Positions 39,801-43,340 are shown, numbered from the stretch's first letter. The stretch is 58,338 bases of DNA from Ophiothrix spiculata (GCA_000969725.1 JXSR01S015623.1); one strand, 5' to 3'. Numbers and translations are program-made. The notes: a model not told the origin generated them from the letters alone.

Positions 39801-41781
39801 CCATAAATCTTAAGTATACAAACATCCAAGACCTATCATTTAACGAGCCACTTCAAAAGGTACTTGTTTGCAGCAAAGCAAAGATTTTAAATTATGGCTG
39901 ATTGAACTTGAAAATTATTGAAAAATAGTCAGGAGGTATAAATAAAAAGTTATGTCAGACAAATCCAGTGAATTACTCACATCTCTCTAGCTCTCTAGTG
40001 TTGTCCACTGCTGTTTTTCCCGCCACGATCCAAATCCGATGACCTGGTAGACTTTTTCACAGGAAATTTTGATTTAAATAGCAGTGAATTGTATACGTGA
40101 TCTAATGAAAATACACCTTCATCACGGTTGATGACCTTTTTGCCCCATTGTCTAATTTGGATGGCTTCCCTTATTTTTCTAGAGAAGGCATTTGAGTCTC
40201 TGTCCAATATCTTGACACTTTCCCAATCAATAAGATGGTTTTGTCTAACATAACTTTTTATTTATAGTTTGAACAATCCTACAAATGCATATTTTCAGTG
40301 GTCAGGAGGTAGTTTGAGATATGGTGAAATGTTAGTTACTTGATGTGGTATTGGCATTCTCCAAAACTTGTAGGGTGACACTGGGGAAGAAGGTGTGCCG
40401 ATCCCCTCACCACAAAATGTGGAGTCTAACCCATTTGCTTGAAAAGAGAGTTTGGCATTCCGACTGGTGCAAATACAGGTTGTCATCTGTTGGCCAGTAT
40501 GCCAGTCCTTGGTATCCTTGAGTTTATGTCCATCTCTATAAAATACTGTATTTATTGACTAGAAATAGCTATTCGGCTGCGATCACATAGAAGTATACGC
40601 ACTGGTATACAGTATACGGTATTCGCTATGAGAGGGGAGCGTGGCCGAGCGGTTAGAGCACGGGTCTTGTAATACAGAGATTGTGGGTTCGAGCCCCGGG
40701 CCGAGCGGTTTTTTGTCTCCGTGTTTCCTTGAGCAAGAAACTTTACTCTACTTGCTCCGTGGTCGGACAGTCACGTAAAGCCATGGGTCCCCTGTACGAA
40801 TAGACTCCTTCAAGGGGTATGCATGTTATGCAAGTACTTGTATCATTGATTGCTTGATTGATTGATACGCTCATATTTGAAATTGACAGGTATTATACAT
40901 ATGATTGCCTCCCCAGGAGTGTATAGCGAATAACGTATACCAGTCGCATACCAGTGCGTATACTTCTATGTAATTGCAGCCTTATAGCTAAAAGATACCT
41001 AAAACCAAAGAAAGTGTATGGATTTCCAAACTTTAAAGGTGTCTGTTCCAATCATTTTCCCTCACAAAATCAGATTAGAGATTTTGATACGGCATATGTA
41101 AGCGCATATTTTTCTTGTAACTCCGGTCCTGTACATTTCCATGCTTATAATTTTTTTAGTTGAAGAAATATGGTCAAAATGGTGGTGAATTACTGAAATA
41201 TTTTGTTAACAAAAGTATATATATCCTATTAAACATTTTTGCCTGTATCCAACATTAATTTGGTTCAAGGTATACAAATGAAACTTACAATTGCATCATT
41301 TATACTTTGATCAACACCAAATAGGCAGCTAGGCCTCTTCACATGGTGAACTGATACTGACAAGCCCGTGCGTAGCTGTACACAGAACAACTGCAGCGCG
41401 CTTTGCATGTGTGACTCGTGCATCATTATCTATGGCGTGCGTGTAACTGGGATTATGTTTACTTGTGGATGAAGAAAAGCTCCAATAATTCCTGCCTATT
41501 AGTGTTGATCAAAGTATAGGTGATGACATTTCATTCATATATAGATAAAAGTATATGTTAAATCTGTCACCAGATCGGAATACCTACTTTTAACTAGAAC
41601 CCAAATATTTGGCATTATATTGATAAGTCTTGTAAAATTGTTAACATTTCATTGTCTATGCTGTGTTTTGGCAGGTTGGGGATTATCATATTTTACCGTG
41701 TGGATAGGATATGTGGTAACTATATCATGGATACTGGTGTTACTACTTTTATCAATCATAGTTCTCAAGCTGCGTAGGTAG
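680..41781 (+). CDS. ABC transporter, ABCG20/23-like, C-terminal half (13 exons, 5' end outside window)
   Basis: Thirteen exons joined by GT-AG introns encode 468 residues and a TAG stop (1407 nt, an exact multiple of three, with matching phase at every junction). The product is the linker and membrane domain of an ABC half-transporter: membrane segment 1 (VVAFQFLIPAVQVILF), a large outer loop of about 150 residues, then five more hydrophobic segments ending LKLRR. The motif ERKEGLLDRTWVAGV after segment 2 is characteristic of the ABC-2 membrane family in invertebrate ABCG20/23-like proteins. Walker A, signature and Walker B motifs are absent and must be encoded upstream. Family members move lipids or other hydrophobic compounds across membranes; the substrate here cannot be told. 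Intron sizes run from about 1 kb to 17 kb, and the largest contains two opposite-strand Toll-like receptor genes. Assignment to this transporter class is firm; the exact subfamily (ABCG or ABCH) is less so. Confidence 0.9.
1108..1400 (-). mobile_element. Non-LTR retrotransposon fragment (reverse transcriptase C-terminal tail)
   Basis: Encodes HNYNTRIASNFKYPNNKLEF then FGKKSISYRGVKVWNNI, the typical tail of LINE polyproteins (H.YNTR..., SFRY.G...WN.LP). Only the last 94 residues survive and the 5' end is lost. Clade not assigned. Confidence 0.8.
1418..1575. mobile_element. Fold-back element, 158 bp, nearly perfect palindrome
   Basis: Arms begin GGGCCGATTTCACTAACATT and mirror to TTAGTGAAATCGGCCCC, with internal GCGATGGTCGCTAACCCCG and its inverse. 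The loop is about 40 bp. No coding sequence. Confidence 0.9.
1590..2268 (+). pseudogene. Decayed duplicate of ABC transporter exon a, split by a Tc1/mariner-type insertion
   Basis: Bases 1590-1707 and 2229-2268 together match exon a (680-887), with stretches such as CACCTTCAAAACCAAA shared exactly. An in-frame TAA appears after the segment matching the PNGTAHLI region, and indels shift the frame before the VTFKTK segment. Between the halves lies a 519-bp element with 26-bp inverted ends flanked by TA. Removing it rejoins GGAAG-TA-TCTC as in the intact exon. No usable donor remains. Confidence 0.85.
1708..2226. mobile_element. Tc1/mariner-type MITE, 519 bp
   Basis: Inverted ends CACTGGCGGTCAAAAGTG and the mirror of CACTAGTGGTCAAAAGTG, flanked by TA on both sides (1706-1707, 2227-2228). 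It interrupts the pseudo-exon, whose two halves prove the insertion point. No transposase open frame. Confidence 0.9.
2361..2723. repeat. Repeat family R1, copy 1
   Basis: Shares with 5291-5663 in order: CTTGTGTCGCTC, GGAGCAGAGTTATTGTACC, ACTTGACGCATAT, GACAATCCAAGATGGCTGCC and GGATTTACACGGC. Two further fragments are at 55737 and 56525. Confidence 0.82.
2855..3613. mobile_element. Inverted-repeat element family M2, copy 1 (759 bp)
   Basis: Begins CAATTGAATACGC, then AAACCCCAATTCCACC; ends with the inverse GGTGGAGTTGGGCTTTTC and GCGTATTCAATTG. Arms about 40 bp. A related end pair bounds 55160-55626. An extra AGAAAACCCCAACTC at 3431 suggests a nested or rearranged member. Confidence 0.78.
3961..4057 (+). 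CDS. ABC transporter exon b
   Basis: Acceptor tttacag, donor GGgtaagt; phase in 1, out 2. It encodes LKLRDVLPSLKNMWALILKG and then LIRMARNPG, the amphipathic stretch just before membrane segment 1. The reading frame joins exactly to exon c to give RNPG-VVAFQF. Confidence 0.88.
4505..4798 (+). repeat. tRNA-derived SINE-like unit, copy 1 of tandem dimer
   Basis: A 294-bp unit repeated directly. It contains a polymerase III box A-like GGCTTGGTATAGG and box B-like GGTTTGAGCCCC spaced as in a tRNA (about 4621-4693). Confidence 0.75.
4799..5064 (+). repeat. tRNA-derived SINE-like unit, copy 2 of tandem dimer
   Basis: Nearly identical to copy 1, starting at the same AACCCTAAAGCTCCC and ending about 30 bp short. 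Near identity implies very recent duplication or an assembly duplication. Confidence 0.75.
5274..5668. repeat. Repeat family R1, copy 2, with short inverted ends
   Basis: Matches copy 1 along its length; its edges AATCAAGGAAATTT and AAATTCCTTGGTTTG are inverted repeats, so the family is probably a DNA element. Confidence 0.8.
5828..6518. mobile_element. Inverted-repeat element family M3, copy 1 (ends GAATGCAA...GACCCAAGTCCA)
   Basis: Left GAATGCAAGACTGACCCAAG, right mirror ATGGACTTGGGTCAGTTTTG. Interior AT-rich, no transposase. Confidence 0.82.
6853..7078. mobile_element. Inverted-repeat element family M3, copy 2
   Basis: Left GAATGCAAGACTGACCCAAG, identical to copy 1; right mirror AATGGACTTGGGTCACTC then GCATTC. 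About 226 bp with a different interior. Confidence 0.82.
7336..8025. mobile_element. Fold-back element, 690 bp, TA-flanked
   Basis: Outer ends AGGGCCCTGT and ACAGGGCCCT are perfect mirrors, flanked by TA. The arms continue inward for about 300 bp with mirrored CTAGAAG, CATGATG.TCAGG, GGTCCAAA and ATCTAGAA segments. No transposase. Confidence 0.85.
8234..8405 (+). CDS. ABC transporter exon c (membrane segment 1)
   Basis: Acceptor tctcacag, donor CAGgtaagg; phase in 2, out 0. It encodes the first membrane segment (FLIPAVQVILFCLCIGG) followed by DPLDLNVAVVNYE, a conserved start to the outer loop. A TTAA-flanked inverted-repeat element begins only 34 bp beyond the donor. Confidence 0.92.
8439..9040. 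mobile_element. TTAA-flanked inverted-repeat element, Kolobok/piggyBac-like
   Basis: Ends TTAACCCTCGTCTTCCTTAG and its mirror CTAAGGAAGACGAGGG TTAA; TTAA at both borders fits the target duplication of Kolobok or piggyBac superfamilies. Mirrored GGTGGTTACCACC and ATTTTTT segments continue inside. Intronic, right behind exon c. Confidence 0.82.
9041..10270. other. Intron sequence, no gene seen
   Basis: AT-rich with short open frames lacking family features. A fragment near 9412-9440 (CGCCCATCCGCTATGACACG) resembles the arm of the palindrome at 10814, suggesting an older relative. Confidence 0.6.
10271..10568 (+). repeat. tRNA-derived SINE family S1, copy 1 (contains N-gap)
   Basis: The head GGGGAGCATGGCCGAGCGG with box B GGTACGAGCCCC is tRNA-like; the body includes GGGCAAGAAACTTAACTC and GGGTCCCCTGTACGAATAG; the tail is (TTGA)n. 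Same order as the copy at 40634. Orientation plus. Confidence 0.9.
10407..10456. other. Assembly gap (50 N) inside a SINE
   Basis: Both sides carry CCGTGGTCGGACA. The second SINE copy at 40634-40866 has this 13-mer once and runs straight on, so the gap probably hides no real sequence. Confidence 0.9.
10814..10994. mobile_element. Fold-back element, 181 bp, near-perfect palindrome
   Basis: Arms of about 75 bp: left has AAGATTTCTTGTTTTGCCTG and TATCGTCTCATAATGGATGG, both exactly mirrored on the right. The hinge contains CCCCTGCGGGGGCGTC. A perfect arm match implies recent origin. Confidence 0.93.
11159..11578. mobile_element. PIF/Harbinger-like MITE, TAA-flanked, 420 bp
   Basis: Ends GGCCAAAAAAATTGTTTGG and the mirror CCAAACATTT then TTTTTTTGGCC, with mirrored TTGCCCTCCAC. 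TAA borders both sides, the target duplication typical of PIF/Harbinger. No transposase. Confidence 0.82.
11710..11813 (+). CDS. ABC transporter exon d (outer loop)
   Basis: Acceptor cacttctag, donor AAAAGgtaggt; phase in 0, out 2. It encodes KPVSNLTTAIDDAKVGRYWG and VMNFGPDYSTDLVKR. The GRYWGVMNF-type stretch resembles the outer-loop core in this transporter class; one NLT glycosylation sequon is present. Confidence 0.9.
11814..12605. other. Intron sequence, no gene seen
   Basis: Intron between exons d and e. AT-rich; no inverted repeat or coding signal that I could support. Confidence 0.6.
12606..12679 (+). CDS. ABC transporter exon e (outer loop)
   Basis: Acceptor ttctctag, donor ACTAgtaagt; phase in 2, out 1. 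It encodes FSDPTNIDDEIINGSSVHVY then LDMT, continuing the outer loop with an NGS sequon. Confidence 0.87.
12761..13006. mobile_element. hAT-like MITE (ends CAGTGTTCCC)
   Basis: Left CAGTGTTCCCACTAAGG, right mirror CCTTAGCGGGAACACTG, a hAT-type terminal sequence. Flanks GTACATATAC and GTACATAC may be a damaged 8-bp duplication. A lone CCTTAGCGGGAACACTG at 51220-51236 marks another member's end. Confidence 0.8.
13007..13463. mobile_element. Fold-back element, about 457 bp
   Basis: Arms near 190 bp: left ATGTGTATCAAAAACAAATTG, GACCTTGATAAAAGCACC, GCTTTCAAATGCAG, ATCGGATGAAAAATAAAAAA; all mirrored on the right. The hinge is about 70 bp. Confidence 0.9.
14413..14731. mobile_element. MITE family M4, copy 1 (ends GCCCGTAGCC)
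   Basis: Left GCCCGTAGCCAAGAAT and GGGGGTGCGG; right CCCCCCTGGCTACGGGC. Imperfect mirrors of about 35 bp. Related ends occur at 16968 and near the start of the window (about 30-86). Confidence 0.78.
14834..14883 (+). CDS. ABC transporter exon f (outer loop, short)
   Basis: Acceptor cattccag, donor GAGgtaagc; phase in 1, out 0. Fifty bases encode AQISLVLQQKILEGFE. Too short to score alone; phase agreement on both sides and the family-typical amphipathic helix support it. Confidence 0.85.
14908..15396. mobile_element. Inverted-repeat element (ends ATAGACCTTTTCAAAA)
   Basis: The 16-bp end ATAGACCTTTTCAAAA is exactly mirrored at the right border, with further mirrored pieces (TTTCCGAGAA and TTCGGAAAAT-like). 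It begins 25 bp after exon f. Confidence 0.75.
15550..15737. mobile_element. Fold-back element, 188 bp, with a cAMP-response-type site
   Basis: Arms ACCACTTTCGTATGTCC and GCATCTTGAAAGTA are mirrored on the right. The centre contains GATGACGTCATG (a perfect TGACGTCA). Confidence 0.88.
16110..16278 (+). repeat. tRNA-derived SINE family S2, copy 1, with intact tRNA-like head
   Basis: Bases 16110-16182 fold as a full cloverleaf: acceptor GGCCGGG/TCCGGCC, D arm GCTC..GAGC, anticodon stem CTGGC/GCCAG with loop ATGGCAA (anticodon GGC), T arm CGGGG/CCCTG with TTCGAGT, discriminator A. The following 95 bp (ATTTTTTTCAAATAAAATG onward) recur in reverse at 57502-57592, so the tRNA is the head of a SINE. 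The GGC anticodon is unusual for a eukaryotic tRNA gene. Confidence 0.85.
16404..16469 (+). CDS. ABC transporter exon g (outer loop)
   Basis: Acceptor attttccag, donor ATGgtaagt; phase 0 in and out. It encodes LFITDVLESLHMDPKIATIP then VM. Confidence 0.88.
16512..16717. mobile_element. MITE family M1, copy 2
   Basis: Starts GGGGCGCTCTACACGG and ends CTGTGTAGATTGCCCC, 206 bp. It lies in the ABC transporter intron 42 bp after the donor of exon g. Confidence 0.87.
16968..17219. mobile_element. MITE family M4, copy 2
   Basis: Left TGGCGTAGCCAGGGGGGTGC, right GCACCCCGGGGTACGC and TCCTGGCTACAC. Interior AT-rich. Confidence 0.78.
17220..18081. other. Intron sequence, no gene seen
   Basis: AT-rich intron between exons g and h with no supported repeat or gene. 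Confidence 0.6.
18082..18152 (+). CDS. ABC transporter exon h (end of outer loop)
   Basis: Acceptor ataactag, donor TTGAGgtaagt; phase in 0, out 2. It encodes IEEPIYGNTDTNLTNFMAPG then VIL. The EEPIYG and FMAPG motifs are conserved just before membrane segment 2 in this family. Confidence 0.92.
18710..18798 (+). CDS. ABC transporter exon i (membrane segment 2 and ERKEG motif)
   Basis: Acceptor ctcttttcag, donor GCAGgtaagc; phase in 2, out 1. It encodes VIFFLALGLTALTFVIERKE then GLLDRTWVAG. ERKEGLLDR is the most diagnostic motif of the gene in this window. Confidence 0.95.
18799..19737. other. Intron sequence, no gene seen
   Basis: Intron i-j. Short open frames here have no recognisable domain. 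AGGCCTACGCTG occurs twice about 30 bp apart near 19260-19300. Confidence 0.55.
19738..20160. mobile_element. Composite inverted-repeat element family M5, copy 1
   Basis: Two adjoining palindromes. The first (19738-20007) has ends TTATATAAATCATCCATAG and mirror CTATAGATGAGTTATATAA. The second (20008-20160) has arms CAAATATTAACTGCTTA and AAAAATATACCATCCC with their mirrors. The same pair in the same order is at 56064-56500. Confidence 0.87.
20491..20666. mobile_element. Short inverted-repeat element
   Basis: Ends TATTCACAAAAG and CTTTTGTGAATA are mirrored, with inner AGGAATAACTTTA and TAAAGTTATTCCT. About 176 bp, just upstream of exon j. Confidence 0.7.
20717..20820 (+). CDS. ABC transporter exon j (membrane segment 3)
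   Basis: Acceptor attccttag, donor CATgtaagt; phase in 1, out 0. It encodes VSSSELILAHVATQTLIMFV and then QITLVMVFMFTVFH, a long hydrophobic segment. Confidence 0.93.
20938..21241. mobile_element. Inverted-repeat element (ends GGGCTCTATTTCATAAAG)
   Basis: The right border CTTTATGAAACAGATCCC mirrors the left, with inner TTGGGAACATTC and GGGAATATTC-like mirrors. About 304 bp. Confidence 0.78.
21286..21902. other. Intron sequence, no gene seen
   Basis: AT-rich intron j-k; nothing supported. Confidence 0.55.
21903..21985 (+). pseudogene. Partial diverged copy of ABC transporter exon k
   Basis: About 70 bases match the start of exon k nearly exactly and then diverge (GMTYGLLI then a stop after two further codons). 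No upstream AG gives the phase 0 entry the gene needs. Either a local tandem duplication or an allelic contig pasted beside the gap at 22084. Confidence 0.75.
22001..22083 (+). pseudogene. Exact 83-bp copy of exon k acceptor and 5' part, abutting an N-gap
   Basis: Bases 22001-22083 are identical to 22524-22606, the sequence directly right of the gap. The duplicate has the acceptor and first 68 coding bases and then runs into Ns. Most likely unmerged contig ends rather than a second exon. Confidence 0.85.
22084..22523. other. Assembly gap (440 N)
   Basis: The 83 bases on the left are repeated exactly on the right. The gap lies within ABC transporter exon k and its intron. Confidence 0.95.
22539..22698 (+). 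CDS. ABC transporter exon k (membrane segments 4 and 5)
   Basis: Acceptor catttcag, donor AGTGgtgagt; phase in 0, out 1. It encodes two hydrophobic segments (LALVVVMTLLQGWCGMAYG, and FALGSFYPVLLLSG). This is the complete copy. An exact copy of its first 68 bases with 15 bases of upstream intron sits on the other side of the 440-N gap, and a more diverged fragment lies at 21903-21985. Only this copy has both splice sites and full length. Confidence 0.93.
22699..23190. other. Intron sequence, no gene seen
   Basis: Start of the 17-kb intron; AT-rich, no repeat recognised. Confidence 0.55.
23817..24230 (+). pseudogene. hAT-like transposase remnant (BED-type zinc finger, frameshifted)
   Basis: From ATG 23817 the frame gives a BED-type finger (FCKPC...HIDKPKH) and stops after ETEQKR. 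The following family-typical part (VYFTNFIVEHSIPLAVADHP, then LFRKMFPDTKI) is in another frame, so one frameshift separates them. The catalytic region is missing. Similar proteins occur in hAT-like transposons and their relatives. Confidence 0.7.
24490..24750 (+). repeat. Minisatellite of hairpin-forming units
   Basis: At least six units of about 45-55 bp built on GGTCAATATCCTCGCC, TGAAATGGCTATTGACC and CGATCATC. Each unit begins GGTCAATA and ends TATTGACC, so it can fold on itself. A single related unit at 23195-23262 sits on the other side of the hAT-like remnant. Confidence 0.88.
24856..25574. mobile_element. Inverted-repeat element carrying 165-bp repeats rich in AGGTCA
   Basis: Borders GTCTCGCCTGA and TCAGGCGAGAC mirror each other. 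Inside, a 165-bp unit repeats about 2.7 times (GTTGACCTGAGGTCATC at 25130, 25295 and 25460). No transposase frame. Confidence 0.8.
25060..25505 (+). promoter_or_regulatory. Cluster of nuclear-receptor half-sites (AGGTCA direct repeats)
   Basis: AGGTCA occurs many times on the plus strand with spacings matching DR4 (AGGTCATTCAAGGTCA), DR2 (AGGTCAAAAGGTCA) and DR5 (AGGTCATTTTGAGGTCA), repeated in each 165-bp unit. Binding is inference from motif only. Confidence 0.5.
25575..26029. other. Intron sequence with a repeat-like CGTATAAGCCGC tract
   Basis: GTATAAGCCGCA is seen twice near 25900 followed by a degenerate third; it resembles a repeat end but no partner was found. No gene. Confidence 0.5.
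26512..26823 (-). mobile_element. Non-LTR retrotransposon fragment (reverse transcriptase C-terminal tail)
   Basis: Encodes RELAPDYMSSYF, TRSQFGNILIVPPWYNTAAK and then RTFQYRAASLLNSLPVDIR, the typical LINE tail pattern (APxY, TRS, F.YRA..LWNSLP). Only about 100 codons remain. Confidence 0.8.
26964..27106 (+). mobile_element. Telomere-repeat-cored inverted-repeat element, copy 1
   Basis: Begins GGACCAAGTGTACTTTAGG and ends with the inverse ACCTAAAGTATACTT. The core is degenerate TTAGGG repeats with fixed irregular spacers. It is flanked by the 9-bp direct repeat AGAATTTTA (26955-26963 and 27107-27115). The related segment near 33150-33190 lacks it and has a single target. No coding capacity, so non-autonomous. 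A 9-bp duplication fits Mutator-like or Merlin-like transposases, but the family is not settled. Confidence 0.88.
28085..28925 (+). mobile_element. Penelope-like element 3' fragment (GIY-YIG endonuclease), split by a SINE
   Basis: The frame from about 28130 gives SLRQSLVHPKDKQP, CLSEIVYGVQC and YIGETAQPLEKRMSQHRRAR then SHLHARGHAF, the GIY-YIG endonuclease of Penelope-like elements. Coding stops being homologous at 28447, where a SINE begins, and resumes after 28735 with family-like residues (NRHGGVRVN). GATCTTCAACTGGGTTGT at 28108 is mirrored at 28900-28917, giving inverted ends. The reverse transcriptase is absent. Confidence 0.85.
28447..28735 (-). repeat. tRNA-derived SINE family S3, inserted in the Penelope-like fragment
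   Basis: On the minus strand the head has box A TGGTCTAGTGG and box B GAGTTCGAGCCCC, a CTTGGGCAAGACATTT body, and an end AAAGCGCTATATAAGCACC with a TTTATT-rich tail. Insertion splits the endonuclease reading frame. Confidence 0.87.
29550..32198 (-). pseudogene. Toll-like receptor copy A, with in-frame TAA and a deletion in the TIR domain
   Basis: Start at Met 32198 (MSKFLCAFLCLQYICVVFFA, a signal peptide). The frame holds the N-terminal cap and leucine-rich repeats for 458 codons, meets TAA at 30822-30824, and continues in the same frame through more repeats, the C-terminal cap (FVCDCKIENF), the membrane helix (LAIIIITILVV) and a TIR domain. Relative to copy B, the TIR lost 56 codons net: box 1 and box 2 are gone and NRRRYENYLVN runs almost directly into HIRRSRKILV. 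The junction in DNA shares a 2-base CA with both ends; a small compensating insertion keeps the frame. The C-terminal 106 residues differ from copy B at only two positions. A TIR without boxes 1 and 2 should not signal. A short secreted ectodomain product remains possible. Confidence 0.88.
30822..30824 (-). other. In-frame TAA in Toll-like receptor copy A ectodomain
   Basis: Copy A reads GGA ACA ATA TAA TAT TTT CTG where copy B reads TTT GCA GTT ATC TAC TTT CTG. Copy A is also a few codons shorter just upstream of this point. The downstream frame stays open for about 424 codons. Confidence 0.92.
32965..33097. mobile_element. Fold-back element, 133 bp
   Basis: TGGTGCATTCAGAGTCCAGC and ATTTCATCACTGC are mirrored by GCAGTGATGAAAT and GCTGGACTCTGAATGCACCA. 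It is absent from the related segment near 26350-26930. Confidence 0.9.
33441..33990. other. Intergenic sequence between receptor copies, no gene seen
   Basis: AT-rich; no supported coding signal or inverted repeat. Confidence 0.55.
33991..34276. mobile_element. Inverted-repeat element (ends GGGACCATCCACAAACACTT)
   Basis: The right border AAGTGTTTGTGACGGTCCC mirrors the left. Interior has G-rich tract and AAAAGGGCCCCC. Its right half is shared with unit A near 29220-29337, so it predates the receptor duplication. Confidence 0.83.
34486..37326 (-). CDS. Toll-like receptor copy B, single exon, one in-frame TGA before the TIR domain
   Basis: Start chosen at Met 37326 because MNMAKLLSLLCTFLCLQYLY begins a clear signal peptide; the open frame extends 42 codons further upstream without signal character. 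Mature order: N-terminal cysteine cap (about residues 30-60, C..C..CSW), many leucine-rich repeats (LDLSNN, LDLSWN), C-terminal cap (VCDCEIENF onward), membrane helix (ALAIIIITILVI), then TGA as codon 750 (35077-35079), then in the same frame about 196 codons of TIR domain. TIR box 1 (AYVIYHNLDEDWV), box 2 (LCLKNRDIRAG) and box 3 (FW) are all present. Such receptors sense microbial ligands and signal through MyD88-type adaptors. Copy A has CGA (Arg) where the TGA stands, so this is a C-to-T change at a CpG. It could be a pseudogene, a TIR-less membrane decoy, a readthrough product or a sequence error. Box 2 has Ala where most TLRs have Pro in the BB loop. Confidence 0.88.
35077..35079 (-). other. 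In-frame TGA in Toll-like receptor copy B (CGA in copy A)
   Basis: Copy B reads GTC ATA TGA TTT CGC TGG; copy A reads GTC GTA CGA TTT CGC TGG. The stop lies at the inner edge of the membrane helix, so translation would end with an anchored ectodomain lacking the TIR. Confidence 0.93.
37897..37946. other. Assembly gap (50 N)
   Basis: The right flank, up to about 38134, is built from two pieces found elsewhere in the window (near 43735 and 41216). Confidence 0.95.
37947..38134. repeat. Chimeric duplicate of two distant window segments
   Basis: 37947-38038 matches 43735-43828 without a visible difference, and 38039-38134 matches 41216-41311 in the same way. It starts exactly at the N-gap. Confidence 0.88.
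38385..38825 (+). repeat. Tandem repeat, unit about 118 bp, with DR1-type sites
   Basis: About 3.5 units, marked by ATGACCTTTGACCT at 38461, ATTACCTTTGACCT at 38575 and ATGACCTTTGACCT at 38698, each followed by similar TTTGGT, AGGTCATTCCTAGA and ACCTCTAG segments. The marker is AGGTCA-A-AGGTCA on the minus strand. Confidence 0.82.
39103..39385. mobile_element. PIF/Harbinger-like MITE, TAA-flanked, G-run ends
   Basis: Left TAA-GGGGGGGGGGGG-TCTACC, right GGTAGACCCCCCCCCC-TAA, mirrors with TAA on both sides. AT-rich interior. Confidence 0.72.
39646..39750 (+). CDS. ABC transporter exon l
   Basis: Acceptor tttgtctag, donor AGAGgtaaat; phase in 1, out 1. It encodes IIWPNQAMPAPLRYFSYVLP then QTYAAESLRAILFRG. 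The IIWP and LPQT..ESLR motifs are conserved between the last two membrane segments. It lies 17 kb from the preceding exon; the two Toll-like receptor genes are in that intron. Confidence 0.94.
40575..40981. mobile_element. Palindromic element split by SINE S1
   Basis: Arms CACATAGAAGTATACGCACT and GGTATTCGCTAT are mirrored by ATAGCGAATAACGTATACC and AGTGCGTATACTTCTATG. The SINE at 40634-40866 sits between them. Confidence 0.88.
40634..40866 (+). repeat. tRNA-derived SINE family S1, copy 2, complete
   Basis: Head GGGGAGCGTGGCCGAGCGG, box B GGTTCGAGCCCC, body CTTGCTCCGTGGTCGGACAG, tail TTGATTGATTG-like. Inserted between the arms of the palindromic element at 40575-40981. Confidence 0.9.
41303..41517. 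mobile_element. TA-flanked inverted-repeat element, 215 bp
   Basis: TACTTTGATCAACACCAAAT and CTATTAGTGTTGATCAAAGTA are mirrored arms; TA flanks each end. Tc1/mariner-type by target only. Confidence 0.83.
41675..41781 (+). CDS. ABC transporter exon m (last membrane segment and stop)
   Basis: Acceptor ttttggcag; phase in 1; ends with CGT AGG TAG. It encodes WGLSYFTVWIGYVVTISWIL then VLLLLSIIVLKLRR, the final membrane helix with a short basic tail. What follows is likely 3' untranslated sequence; its end was not located. Confidence 0.93.
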
Positions 41782-42288
41782 AATTTATAGATGAGCAGAG
41801 ATGAAGGGCAGTACCATTTATCCTGGAAATCACCAGAAAATCAACCGGCAGCTTAACAAGAGAAATGGCACCAATCATTCATCTAGCATGGAGAAAGAAA
41901 GCCTCCAATTAAAGGTCTGCAGTAAGTAAATATTGGCTCCACTACTAAGATCAGAAATATGGCATATCAAACTAGGGTTAATAGAGCCAGAACGTGCAAA
42001 TACGGCCTCGTGGCTCTTTTTTTTTTCTTCCTGCAGATATGGCCTTCTGGGTCTCAACCCTCGAAATGTTAATTGCCTCTGAGTGTGATAGTGAGTATTA
42101 TATGTGACCTGCTCCCACGAAACCCGGACTAAGTCTGGTAAACTCCTTTTTCTTATTTGTCCATATTGAAAATCCAGATTTTCCAATAGTTCTTATTACA
42201 CTTTACTGTAATATAGGATGATTTGTTGGAAGAACGTGAAAGGAAGGTCCAATAAATGGACATATATACTTTAGGCATGATAATAAAC
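41782..42288. other. Likely 3' untranslated region and downstream flank of the ABC transporter
   Basis: No coding signal. The polyadenylation site was not identified with confidence. Confidence 0.5.
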
Positions 42289-43088
42289 CCGTAAACCAGG
42301 GCGACTTTAACACCGGGGTGACTTTGAACAAAACTTTGGGGTGATTCCAAAGTAACGTTTGTGACCAAAAAATTTGAAAATTTCACTTTTAAATGGCCAC
42401 AGAACCTAGCATAAACATTATATCAACGAGTTTGTTGTTGATAATGGTGCTCACTGGTGGGATCAAGACATACAGGTGTTTAAAGATTAAAATGATTTCC
42501 AAAATACTGAATAAAGTTTATGTAACGTTCGGTAACGTTTGTGACCTCGCACGAAAATGGTTTTTGCTCCAAATGACTTCAAAGTAAAATTTCTCTGACA
42601 TGTTAGCGAATTTTTTATTGCGCTTTTCACAGATGATTGGTAACATATTTACAAATGGTTCATAAAAATGGTAGGAAATTCTATCGTCAGGATTTCTTTG
42701 AATGCAATGTTTTGTTTGGTAACATCAGGTAACGTTTGTGACATTTTGGTAACGTTTGTGACATTTTTGAATGAAAACATGTGCTCATTCATGCACGGGT
42801 AGAAAAAATTTAAAATTTCTGATGAGAAAATACTTTACACATACTGAGTAACAAACGTATGACTGAAAAAACTGCTCATATGGTCGAATAAAAAAGCTGA
42901 TTTTTGCTTGAAATCAAAAAAGGTTTAGTTTTCACTGGAATGAGCCTTTGACAAAGGGGTTTATAATGGATTCCAATCAACAATGGTTAGTAATTGAAAT
43001 CCTGTACAAACTATTATCAGGTAAGATGAGTCTTTATCAAAATTTTGCTCAAAGTCACCCCAGCATTCAAAGTCACACTGGTTTACGG
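42289..43088. mobile_element. Inverted-repeat element, 800 bp, with internal GTAACGTTTGTGAC repeats
   Basis: Left CCGTAAACCAGGGCGACTTT and GGGGTGACTTTGA; right TCAAAGTCACCCC and CACTGGTTTACGG. GTAACGTTTGTGAC recurs at least four times inside (42354, 42532 and twice near 42730-42760). Confidence 0.85.
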
Positions 43089-43173
43089 AACCTTTTTGGA
43101 CATAGATATAGTCATTGTACATGTTGCCAATCATCCCAGGGTCCAGAATTCTTGTGAAGGCAAATGGATGCCA

Positions 43174-43340
43174 GAATGCAACACAGACCCAAGTCCAAGC
43201 TTCCCTACCTAGGCAAAAGGAAGAACTGATAAATGTTCAATATTGATTTTTAAAATGACAATCGTATTCTTCATAGAAGTGCTATATACTCTCTTTGGCC
43301 TTGGTATGACGGCATGGACTTGGGTCAATGTTGCAATCTT
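43174..43340. mobile_element. Inverted-repeat element family M3, copy 3
   Basis: Left GAATGCAACACAGACCCAAG, right mirror CATGGACTTGGGTCAATG then TTGCAATC. About 167 bp. Confidence 0.8.
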
